Positions 44,549 through 52,519 of a DNA stretch of 64,000 nt are shown piece by piece. The stretch is taken from contig NZ_JAGGKG010000003.1 of NCBI RefSeq assembly GCF_017873435.1, forward strand, positions 124,001-188,000. Direction: 5' to 3'. Both the position numbers and the translations under genes were made by a program. The stretch comes from Paenibacillus turicensis. GTDB lineage: Bacteria; Bacillota; Bacilli; Paenibacillales; Paenibacillaceae. Below the pieces are notes generated by a model. It ran no database searches. It was not told the origin of the DNA and saw only the letters and a program-made list of their open reading frames with translations. Every line of letters starts with the position of its first letter. Positions within the stretch are counted from its first letter, which is position 1.

Positions 44549-44805
44549 CGTAATCCTCTCCTTAAAGCACATTTCATCTTCCCTTTAAATATTTAACCAT
44601 AATCTTATATATATGATAACAGATTAAAAAATATCAACTTGTCTCTTTATTGCAAATTAAATGTATTAAGACAACCTATTTTGGAAATACAAATTAGTAT
44701 CAATAGATTCTATGAACTCTACAAGAGGCATAGGAATAAAGAAAGACCGTTTATTCAGAAAAAATTTAAGGCGGTTATATGATGTTGTTGGGAGGTTTTT
44801 AAAGC

Positions 44806-45459
44806 ATGACGGCAGTGAGACAAGATGCATGGAGTACAGAGGATGATTTAATTTTAGCTGAGGTAACCTTACGCCATATAAGAGAAGGTAGTACACAGTT
44901 AACTGCTTTTGAAGAGGTAGGAGAAAAAATAGGAAGAACCGCAGCAGCATGTGGTTTTAGGTGGAACAGTTGTGTCCGCAAGCAATATGACGCTGCAATT
45001 AGTATTGCCAAAGCACAAAGGCAAAAAAGAAACTATTTAAAAAAGCAAGGTGCATATTCAAACAATTCTGCTGTGGCTTCACTTGCTTCTATAGAATTGG
45101 ATGATAGCACGTATAAGCATGAAACTGTAAATGAAGAAACGATTTCTATTGATGCAGTTATTCGCTTTCTGAAAAACTGGAAAAATACGCTTCAGGATAG
45201 TAGTCGACATGTAAAGCAATTAGAGAAAGATTTGCGTGAAAAGGTAGAGCAATTAAATGCTTTAAAACAAGAAAATCAACGACTGTATGCTCAGGTGAAT
45301 GAAGTGCAAAGTGATTATCGTGTTGTGAACGATGATTATAAGGCATTAATTCAAATTATGGATCGTGCAAGACGGCTTGCTTTTTTAAATGAGGAAGATG
45401 AGGAATCAAAATCTAAATTTAAAATGGATGCCAATGGTAATTTAGAGCGAATTGAATAG
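44806..45459 (+). CDS. gerR: RsfA/GerR family sporulation regulator
   Basis: A 217-aa regulator with a Myb/SANT-like N-terminal DNA-binding region (DAWSTEDDLILAEVTLRHIREG and GEKIGRTAAACGFRWNSCVRKQY) and a C-terminal coiled coil (about residues 115-190). Position matches B. subtilis ylbO (gerR), which acts in the mother cell; the prespore regulator RsfA is a paralogue. The assignment to gerR rests on the neighbour panE (ylbQ) and the downstream bshC-mraZ order. ATG follows TGGGAGG. Confidence 0.82.
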   Translation: MTAVRQDAWSTEDDLILAEVTLRHIREGSTQLTAFEEVGEKIGRTAAACGFRWNSCVRKQYDAAISIAKAQRQKRNYLKKQGAYSNNSAVASLASIELDDSTYKHETVNEETISIDAVIRFLKNWKNTLQDSSRHVKQLEKDLREKVEQLNALKQENQRLYAQVNEVQSDYRVVNDDYKALIQIMDRARRLAFLNEEDEESKSKFKMDANGNLERIE

Positions 45460-45467
45460 GTTTGGTT

Positions 45468-45714
45468 AAAAAATCCTGCTTTTAAGAAGGCACTATTTAG
45501 AAATTAGTACTTGACAACGACTGGAGGCTAGTAGCTACGATCCAGAGAGTTCTTACGATTGTTGTTAAAATCATATTCCTTTTATTGAAGTATATTTATG
45601 GATGGAATTTGATTTTAAGAGACAACCTTCAGAATCTCTCTGTCTCTTCGCTAGTTTGGGTTAGATGTCAAGCACTAATTTCAAGATTGAGCCTTTAAAA
45701 AGCAGGATTTTTTT
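45468..45714 (+). terminator. gerR terminator split by a palindromic repeat
   Basis: AAAAAATCCTGCTTTTAA (45468-45485) pairs with TTTAAAAAGCAGGATTTTTT (from 45694), followed by more T. Together these are a normal 18-bp terminator, but the loop between the arms is the 205-bp repeat 45489-45693. Confidence 0.7.
45489..45693. repeat. Long palindromic repeat, copy after gerR
   Basis: A 205-bp element in the opposite orientation to the 23.75-kb copy and very similar to it. Ends GGCACTATTTAGAAATTAGT... and, complemented, GGCTCAATCTTGAAATTAGT.... Inner arms CAGAGAGTTCTTACGATTG and CTTCAGAATCTCTCTG; central stem AAAATCATATTCC with GGAATTTGATTTT. Confidence 0.85.
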
Positions 45715-45825
45715 TATTTTTTTAGAAGAGAAAGCAGGGGAGGAAATGACATATAGGAAAGACTTACCTTTTAAATCGTGCTACACTAGCATGAGCACGA
45801 TTTTTAGCATCGAGGAGGCAATAAT

Positions 45826-46803
45826 GTGGTTTTTCATATAATAGGTGCGGGCGCACTTGGTTTATTATACGGCTCTAAATTATGCCTTGCAGGTCATGAG
45901 GTCATGTTTAGTACAAGAACAGAGGAACAAGCAATATGCCTGAACAGTGAAGGGATTACGTTACATTTACATAATCATGATATGAAGACACATATCACTC
46001 CCGCCCACTTCCAAGCTTTTTCTATGGCTAACTGTAAGCTTAAGCCTTCTACAGCTGCAACTCGCGCAGTAGATTGGCTTATTATTACTGTAAAACAATG
46101 GCAGGTTACTGCTGATTTTATTAAACAGATAGAAAATATGGCCCATAGAAATACAAATATACTATGTCTTCAAAATGGAATCGGATTAGCGGATTTTTTA
46201 ATTGATAGTAACATTGGACAAGCTGTTTTTTCTGCAGTTACAACAGAAGGTGCAAAGCGCTCTCAATGTAATGAGGTTTTCCATACAGGTAGTGGGAATA
46301 CAATGATTGGAATTACTAAAAAGGGAACAACGCAAACGATATCCTGCGATGATATTAAGAAAAATGGTGAAAATTTAACAGATATATTCCAAAAAGCAGG
46401 ATTTCGCTCGTTTTTGTCGAACAAAATCGATATAGAGATTTATAAGAAGCTGCTTATAAATTGTATTATCAATCCTCTAACTGCGATATGGCGTATTCCA
46501 AACGGAGAATTAATAGCGAATGCAGACCGTATAAAACTTGTTCAGCAATTATGCCAGGAAGCAGAATTAATATGTCAAGCTAGTGGGATTCACATTGATT
46601 TTGATCTGTATGATCAAGTTGTACAAGTATGTAAAGGAACATCTAGTAATACTTCCTCTATGTTAAAAGATGTTTTGCAGGGCAATCAGACCGAAATTGA
46701 TTATATTAATGGACATCTAGTTAAGCTAGCACTTGCTGCTAATATCGAAGCACCTATGCATTCAACAATCACTCATTTGATTAAAGGCATAAACAGCTTC
46801 TAA
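45826..46803 (+). CDS. panE: 2-dehydropantoate 2-reductase
   Basis: A 325-aa NADPH-dependent ketopantoate reductase of pantothenate and CoA synthesis. The dinucleotide site is IGAGALGLLYG at residues 5-15. KQWQVTADF, LQNGIG and the catalytic Lys region YKKLLINCIINPLTAI are conserved, as is SSMLKDVLQGNQTEIDYINGHLV near the end. The start is GTG at 45826, with GAGGAGG about 8 bases upstream. It corresponds to ylbQ. Confidence 0.9.
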   Translation: MVFHIIGAGALGLLYGSKLCLAGHEVMFSTRTEEQAICLNSEGITLHLHNHDMKTHITPAHFQAFSMANCKLKPSTAATRAVDWLIITVKQWQVTADFIKQIENMAHRNTNILCLQNGIGLADFLIDSNIGQAVFSAVTTEGAKRSQCNEVFHTGSGNTMIGITKKGTTQTISCDDIKKNGENLTDIFQKAGFRSFLSNKIDIEIYKKLLINCIINPLTAIWRIPNGELIANADRIKLVQQLCQEAELICQASGIHIDFDLYDQVVQVCKGTSSNTSSMLKDVLQGNQTEIDYINGHLVKLALAANIEAPMHSTITHLIKGINSF

Positions 46804-46822
46804 TTTGTACAGGAGGCGAAGT

Positions 46823-47209
46823 ATGAAGGAAATCATCTTAGTACCACTTATTATTTTATCTATTCTGCCAGTTGTTCCATTTCTTGGGGTATATTATTTT
46901 TGCTCATATTTAGATTATAGTAAGAAAGCTGCGATCATGCGTGCAATGGACGTAACGACTTTTTTCTTGATCATTTCTGTTTCAGCTTTATTTAATATGC
47001 AGTTTGGCTCAAACTTTGGATTTTATCTCATTCTTTTAATTCTTTTGATTACCGGTGGGTTAATTGGTGGCGCACAAAATCGTAAAAAGGGAAAAATCGA
47101 TATGCGATTGCTACTAAGAGCAGTATGGCGAATTACATTCGCTGGAACAGGTGTAGCTTATATTTTATTATTTTTGATGAGTATGCTTACATATATTACG
47201 TCAGCTTAG
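46823..47209 (+). CDS. DUF3397 membrane protein
   Basis: A 128-aa protein with four predicted membrane segments and a conserved RMxxRAVWRITF-like region (DMRLLLRAVWRITFAG). It fits DUF3397, a family placed between panE and bshC in many Bacillales; function is unknown. I chose ATG at 46823, after AGGAGGCG, which an upstream in-frame start (46805) would overlap. Confidence 0.8.
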   Translation: MKEIILVPLIILSILPVVPFLGVYYFCSYLDYSKKAAIMRAMDVTTFFLIISVSALFNMQFGSNFGFYLILLILLITGGLIGGAQNRKKGKIDMRLLLRAVWRITFAGTGVAYILLFLMSMLTYITSA

Positions 47210-47316
47210 AGCAAGTTAAATATAACCTTAAAATATAACATTTGGTGTGAATGAATAATCAATATGATGAATAATACAAATAAATATTGAAAAAGTATAA
47301 AAGGGCAGAAAAAAAT

Positions 47317-47393
47317 GGCATTAAATGTAGAAAATCAGTGTTTTGGGGGCTTTATTAGCTGGAAATGTTGATTGTCAATCGTATATTTAAGGC
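47317..47393. repeat. Possible deleted remnant of the palindromic repeat
   Basis: GGCATTAAATGTAGAAAATCAGTGTTTT on the left resembles the family terminus; TTGTCAATCGTATATTTAAGGC is a weak right terminus. No inner arms or central stem remain between them. The outer bases AAAAAATGGC and GGCTTTTTT look like a terminator stem. The rest of this 317-base gap is AT-rich and unremarkable except for the oppA promoter. Confidence 0.4.
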
Positions 47394-47453
47394 TTTTTTG
47401 TTAAGAAAAAACGAATTAAATTTTTTAATATGCAATTTTTATAAAATTTTATG

Positions 47454-47482
47454 TTGGATTTTTTGACCGGTGGTTGTATAAT
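47454..47482 (+). promoter_or_regulatory. Sigma-A promoter of oppA
   Basis: TTGGAT at 47454-47459 and TATAAT at 47477-47482 with a 17-base spacer. Confidence 0.65.
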
Positions 47483-47527
47483 CTAAAAACATATACCACA
47501 AAAAAATATTAAGGGGGATACTGCTAG

Positions 47528-49228
47528 ATGAAAAAAAGTAAAAGCATGTTACTTTTGTTAACATTTGTTCTGGCTGTAGGAACATTGTTGTCTGCTTGCG
47601 GTAGCAAGGACAATAGCAAGGGTGCATCAAACGGTGGAGAAAAGACAAACAACTCCGGCACACAAGCTGAGGAAACACTTGCTGCAGATCAAACTTTGAG
47701 ATTTTCATTTACATCTGAAGTACCAACATTTGATCCAGGTCAAGCACAAGACAACGTAGCACATACTATGCTTAACATGATGTATGAAGGCTTAGTAGCA
47801 ATGGATGAAGACGGTCAAGTCAAACCCGCAAATGCAGAAAAATGGGAAATTGACGGTACTAAGTATACATTTACACTTCGCAAAGATGCTAAATGGAGTA
47901 ATGGTGATCCTGTAACAGCTAAAGACTATGTATTTGCTTGGGAACGTGTACTAAATCCTGCAACTAGTCCTGCTCCTCCATATGCAAATATGTTGTATGA
48001 CTATATTCAAGGTGCAAAAGAATACAATGATGGTAAAACAAAAGATTTCGGTACCGTTGGCGTAAAAGCACTTGATGATTACACTTTAGAAGTTAACATC
48101 ATTAACCCAACTCCTTATTTCCTTGGTTTAACTTCATTCTATACGTACTTCCCAGTTCATCAATCTGTTAAAGATGATGCTAAATGGGCTACTAATAAAG
48201 ACAAAATGATTACTAATGGACCATTCAAATTGACTGGTTGGGAAATTGGTCAATCTTATGAATTAGCTAAAAATGATAACTATCATAGCAAAGACGATGT
48301 TAAATTAACTAAGGTTCAAATTAACGTAGTTGATAGTGCTGCAACACAATTGCAAGCCTACAAAAACGGTGAAACAGATTACACAGGTCAACCAGTTGGT
48401 GAAATTCCTTCTGACCAATTACCAAGTGTAAGACAAGAGCTTAAAGATGAATTTAACAACAGAAGTATTGCTAGTATTTATTACTACCAATTTAACGTAA
48501 CAGCTAAACCATTTGACAATGCAAAAATTCGTAAAGCATTTTCAATGGCAATTGACCGTCAAACTTTGATCGACAAAGTAACATTGGGTGGAGAAACAGC
48601 AGCGTTTGGTTTCGTTCCTTATGGTATCGTTGGTGCAGATGGTCAAGAATATCGTAAATCAGTTCCTGACAACTATCTTTCTTACAATGTAGAAGAGGCT
48701 AAGAAGTTGTTGGAAGAAGGAATGAAAGAAGCAAATTACACTAAGCTTCCTGAAATCACTTTGCTTTATAACACAAGTGAAAACCACAAGAAAATTGCTT
48801 TAGCAATTGGCGACATGTGGAAAAAAGCTTTAGGCGTAGATATTAAATTAGTAAACCAAGAGTTCCAAGTATACATCTCTACAAGACGTAATCTTGACTA
48901 TCAAGTGTCTCGTGCTGGTTGGGTTTCTGACTACAATGACCCGATGGCATTTATGAGTATGTGGACAACTGGTGATGGTAACAACGATGCTGGTTACTCC
49001 AATAAAGAATACGACCAACTTATTGCTGATGCTAAGAAAACTGGCGATGAAAAAGCTCGTCAAGAAATGATCGCAAAAGCTGAAAAAATTCTTATTGAAG
49101 ATGACTCTGTAGCAATTCCGTTGTACTACTACACTACTAAGACATTAATTAAACCTAACTTGAAAAACGTTCATATGGACTACAGTGGTGCAGTTGACTT
49201 CAGTCGTGCATACTTGGTTGAAGAATAA
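47528..49228 (+). CDS. oppA: Oligopeptide ABC transporter substrate-binding lipoprotein OppA
   Basis: A 566-aa SBP_bac_5 lipoprotein. Lipobox LSAC with Cys24, a Ser/Asn linker, then the peptide-binding domain including EVPTFDPGQAQDNVAHTMLNMMYEGL, NGDPVTAKDYVFAWERVLNP and RKAFSMAIDRQTLI. Length and motifs fit OppA-type proteins. ATG follows AAGGGGGAT. A strong terminator lies between it and oppB, so the binding protein is likely made in excess over the membrane parts. Confidence 0.95.
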   Translation: MKKSKSMLLLLTFVLAVGTLLSACGSKDNSKGASNGGEKTNNSGTQAEETLAADQTLRFSFTSEVPTFDPGQAQDNVAHTMLNMMYEGLVAMDEDGQVKPANAEKWEIDGTKYTFTLRKDAKWSNGDPVTAKDYVFAWERVLNPATSPAPPYANMLYDYIQGAKEYNDGKTKDFGTVGVKALDDYTLEVNIINPTPYFLGLTSFYTYFPVHQSVKDDAKWATNKDKMITNGPFKLTGWEIGQSYELAKNDNYHSKDDVKLTKVQINVVDSAATQLQAYKNGETDYTGQPVGEIPSDQLPSVRQELKDEFNNRSIASIYYYQFNVTAKPFDNAKIRKAFSMAIDRQTLIDKVTLGGETAAFGFVPYGIVGADGQEYRKSVPDNYLSYNVEEAKKLLEEGMKEANYTKLPEITLLYNTSENHKKIALAIGDMWKKALGVDIKLVNQEFQVYISTRRNLDYQVSRAGWVSDYNDPMAFMSMWTTGDGNNDAGYSNKEYDQLIADAKKTGDEKARQEMIAKAEKILIEDDSVAIPLYYYTTKTLIKPNLKNVHMDYSGAVDFSRAYLVEE

Positions 49229-49252
49229 AATAAGTTAGAAAAGTTCATTCAT

Positions 49253-49294
49253 TCGGGATATATATGTAGTATCCATATATATCCCGTTTTTTTG
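49253..49294 (+). terminator. Terminator after oppA
   Basis: CGGGATATATATG and CATATATATCCCG around a short loop, followed by TTTTTTT. It probably reduces read-through into oppB. Confidence 0.85.
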
Positions 49295-49296
49295 CA

Positions 49297-49343
49297 TGTT
49301 AACTTCATGTTTTTTTCTAATCTTAGAGACAAACATGAAGTTA
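49297..49343. repeat. Inverted repeat between oppA and oppB
   Basis: TTAACTTCATGTTT and AAACATGAAGTTAA, a perfect 14-bp pair with a 19-base loop. No T run follows on the plus strand. It may cover mRNA or be an operator. Confidence 0.6.
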
Positions 49344-49434
49344 ATATATGGAGAAAGATAAGGAATGGACAAAAGGCATGGATTGACCTACAATCGATTA
49401 GTGTCGAAAAAAATTTAAGGAGGTGCAAACGGGC

Positions 49435-50367
49435 ATGACGCGTTATATTTTAAACAAGCTATTTTATACGTTAGTATCACTTTTTATTTTGATTTCAGCG
49501 ACCTTCTTCTTAATGAAAGCAATCCCTGGTGATCCTTTTACCTCTGAGAAAAAGGTTCCTAAAGCGATACAGGAACGTTTATATGAGCAGTTTGGTTTGG
49601 ATAAGCCCGTTTATAAGCAGTATATTAATTATTTAGGTAACATCGTCCAAGGTGACTTTGGTGTATCTATGAAAAAAGTAAACCAAGATGTATCTACAAT
49701 TATTAATAAAACATTTTCAGCTTCTCTGAAGCTTGGTTTGGCTGCAATTGTTGTTTCAGTAATTATTGGGGTTTCACTAGGACTACTAGCGGCCTTGTAT
49801 CACCGAAGGCTGATTGATAATATAGCTATGGTTGTTGCCGTATTAGGTATTGCAGTTCCAAGCTTTGTCGTCGCCACCTTATTGCAATATTTCTTTGCGT
49901 CTAAGCTACATTGGTTGCCTACCTCAGGCTTTAAAGGCATTGAATACTATATTATGCCTGTAGCTGCATTATCTGCTCAACCGATCGCCTTTATTGCTCG
50001 TTTGACAAGATCAAGCATGCTTGAAGTGTTACATGCCGATTATATTAAAACAGCGAAAGCAAAAGGATTAACATGGAGAGCCATTTTATCCCGTCACGTT
50101 ATACGTAATGGTATCATGCCCGTTATTACTTATTTAGGTCCAATGACAGCAAATATCGTAACAGGTTCCGTTGTTATTGAACAAATCTTTGGTATTGGTG
50201 GCATCGGGAAACAATTTGTGCAAGCGATTGGTACACGTGACTACCCAATCATTATGGGCATCACGATTTTTTATGGTGCACTCTTGATGATCGCTAGATT
50301 AGTTACAGATGTGGCTTATGCATTTATTGATCCTCGTATCAAACTAAGTGGTGGAAAGGAGGGCTAA
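49435..50367 (+). CDS. oppB: Oligopeptide ABC transporter permease OppB
   Basis: A 310-aa permease of the BPD_transp_1 type. TRYILNKLFYTLVSLFILISATFFLMKAIPGDPF is the typical N-terminus; the ATPase-contact EAA loop is LEVLHADYIKTAKAKGLTWRAI. Six membrane segments. I chose ATG at 49435, 9 bases after AAGGAGGTG. Four bases separate it from oppC. Confidence 0.95.
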   Translation: MTRYILNKLFYTLVSLFILISATFFLMKAIPGDPFTSEKKVPKAIQERLYEQFGLDKPVYKQYINYLGNIVQGDFGVSMKKVNQDVSTIINKTFSASLKLGLAAIVVSVIIGVSLGLLAALYHRRLIDNIAMVVAVLGIAVPSFVVATLLQYFFASKLHWLPTSGFKGIEYYIMPVAALSAQPIAFIARLTRSSMLEVLHADYIKTAKAKGLTWRAILSRHVIRNGIMPVITYLGPMTANIVTGSVVIEQIFGIGGIGKQFVQAIGTRDYPIIMGITIFYGALLMIARLVTDVAYAFIDPRIKLSGGKEG

Positions 50368-50370
50368 CCA

Positions 50371-51306
50371 ATGGCAGCAAATGACAATTTAGCTGGTGTA
50401 AAACCTGAAGATTTTAAATTGATTGGTTCAAATGAAAAGGAAGCAGAAGTCATTCATCGTGAAAGCTTGTCTGCATGGCAAGATGCGATGATGCGTTTGC
50501 GTAAAAATAAACTTGCAATGACTGCATTGATTGTTTTGGTTTTTATTGCATTAGCTGCTATTTTTGCTCCGATGTTTTCTGAGTTTAATTATTATAGCAA
50601 TGATTATCTTGCTACAAATGAAGCGCCTTCCTTAACACATTGGTTTGGCACAGATGATTTGGGTAGAGATATGTTTGTAAGAACATGGTATGGTGCTCGT
50701 ATTTCATTAATCGTAGGTTTAGTTGCGGCGGCAATTGACTTATTTATCGGCGTAATCTACGGTGGGATTATGGGGTACTTTGGTGGACGTGTAGATTCCA
50801 TCATGAATAAATTTTCTGAAATTTTGTATGCAATTCCTTATTTGCTCGTTACGATTTTATTGCTAGTCGTTATGGAGCCAAGCTTACCTACTATTATTAT
50901 CGCCTTAACAATCACAGGTTGGATTAATATGTCTTGGATTGTACGTGGTGAAATTATGCAGCTTAAAAACCGTGAGTTTGTATTAGCCTCACGTTCTATG
51001 GGTGCTGATTGGAGACGGTTATTATTCCGTCACTTATTACCAAATGCAATTGGACCAATTATCGTTACGGTTACATTGTCTGTTCCAAATGCTATTTTTG
51101 CGGAAGCATTTTTGAGTTTCCTTGGTCTTGGTGTGCAAGCACCAGTAGCGTCACTAGGTTCAATGATCAATGATGCGCTTACAGCTTGGTTAGTGTATCC
51201 ATGGCGTTTGTTGTTCCCAGCAGGCTTAATCAGTTTAATTATGTTGTCCTTTAACATTTTTGGTGATGGACTTCGTGATGCACTTGATCCAAAATTAAAA
51301 AAATAA
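50371..51306 (+). CDS. oppC: Oligopeptide ABC transporter permease OppC
   Basis: A 311-aa permease with the OppC N-terminal segment (residues about 30-70, SAWQDAMMRLRKNKLAMTALIVL) and the domain with HWFGTDDLGRDMFVRTWYGARISL and EAA loop RGEIMQLKNREFVLASRSMGA. ATG follows AAAGGAGGG. The next gene encodes only an OppF-type ATPase, so the pore may be served by an OppF homodimer or by an OppD made elsewhere. Confidence 0.95.
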   Translation: MAANDNLAGVKPEDFKLIGSNEKEAEVIHRESLSAWQDAMMRLRKNKLAMTALIVLVFIALAAIFAPMFSEFNYYSNDYLATNEAPSLTHWFGTDDLGRDMFVRTWYGARISLIVGLVAAAIDLFIGVIYGGIMGYFGGRVDSIMNKFSEILYAIPYLLVTILLLVVMEPSLPTIIIALTITGWINMSWIVRGEIMQLKNREFVLASRSMGADWRRLLFRHLLPNAIGPIIVTVTLSVPNAIFAEAFLSFLGLGVQAPVASLGSMINDALTAWLVYPWRLLFPAGLISLIMLSFNIFGDGLRDALDPKLKK

Positions 51307-51451
51307 GGCATAAAGTATATGGCTATAGATATTGGCAGCATTTTTGTAGTTTTAATTATTAGTTTGCTTAAAACAGAAAATACTAGCAGCGTGATGCTCG
51401 CTTTAACCAATATCCGTACAAACAAATATTTTTGCAGGAGGTGGAGCTTTT

Positions 51452-52390
51452 ATGAGTAAAAATCTCATTGAAATAGAAGGTTTGAAAAAATATTTTAATG
51501 TTGGTGGCGGAAATATTTTAAAGGCTGTAAATGATATCAGCTTCTCCATTGCGGAAGGGGAAACTTTAGGACTTGTTGGTGAGTCTGGCTGCGGAAAGTC
51601 AACCGCTGGACGTACTATTTTACGTCTATATGAACCAACGGCAGGTTCAATTAAGTTTAATGGAACTGACATTTGTACGCTATCTCCTAAAAAAATGAAA
51701 GAGATGCGCCGCGATATGCAAATGATTTTCCAAGACCCTTATGCTTCTTTGAATCCCCGTTTTACCGTTACTGATATTATTGGTGAAGCGTTAGATATTC
51801 ATGGAATGGCTGGAACCCGCCAAGAACGTAAAAAACGGGTTGAGGAGCTTCTAGACTTAGTTGGTTTAAACCCTGATCATGCAACTCGTTATCCACATGA
51901 GTTTTCAGGTGGTCAACGTCAACGTATTGGGATTGCTCGTGCGTTAGCTGTTAATCCTAAATTTATTATTTGCGATGAGCCTATTTCTGCGTTGGACGTA
52001 TCGATTCAAGCTCAGGTCGTAAACTTGCTTAAGGATTTACAAAATCGTTTAGGCTTAACCTATTTGTTTATTGCCCATGATCTATCTATGGTTAAACATA
52101 TTAGTGATCGTGTTGCAGTTATGTATTTGGGACGTATTGTAGAATTGGCTGAAAGTGACGAGCTTTATGCTAATCCATTACATCCATATACTAAGACGTT
52201 ACTATCAGCAATTCCAATTCCGGATCCAGAAATTGAAGCTAACAAAAAACGTATTTTGTTTGAGCATCAAAATGAAGGACCTATTCATTCTGCAAGTGGT
52301 GATGCACCTCAGAAAAAAGGAGCATTTGATCTTGAGAATACGGAGCTTGTGGAAGTGACTCCAGGACATTGGGTTGCTATGCCTAAGTAA
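51452..52390 (+). CDS. oppF: Oligopeptide ABC transporter ATPase OppF
   Basis: A 312-aa OppF-type ATPase. Walker A is GESGCGKST (about residues 44-52), signature FSGGQRQRIGIARAL, Walker B KFIICDEPISALD, and a C-terminal oligopeptide/dipeptide extension (YTKTLLSAIPIPDPE). It is OppF rather than OppD because of PRFTVTDIIGEALDIHG and the position. ATG follows GGAGGTGG. No oppD is found in the 145 bases before it. Confidence 0.93.
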   Translation: MSKNLIEIEGLKKYFNVGGGNILKAVNDISFSIAEGETLGLVGESGCGKSTAGRTILRLYEPTAGSIKFNGTDICTLSPKKMKEMRRDMQMIFQDPYASLNPRFTVTDIIGEALDIHGMAGTRQERKKRVEELLDLVGLNPDHATRYPHEFSGGQRQRIGIARALAVNPKFIICDEPISALDVSIQAQVVNLLKDLQNRLGLTYLFIAHDLSMVKHISDRVAVMYLGRIVELAESDELYANPLHPYTKTLLSAIPIPDPEIEANKKRILFEHQNEGPIHSASGDAPQKKGAFDLENTELVEVTPGHWVAMPK

Positions 52391-52519
52391 AGTTGCTTTA
52401 AGCTTCTTCATGATTTGCATATAAAATGCCGCTCTTTTCTACTAGAAATAGAGTGGTATTTTCGTTTTTTTGATACAATCAAATAAGCTGTGACAGCAAA
52501 GAACTAGGGGGATTACAAA

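Noticed and set aside
44666-45011. Minus-strand ORFs opposite gerR
   Set aside because: They overlap a clear sporulation regulator gene with good ribosome-binding site, and have no recognisable family.
51319-51459. Short frame between oppC and oppF as an oppD remnant
   Set aside because: It would be 46 aa with no ribosome-binding site and no resemblance to any OppD segment.
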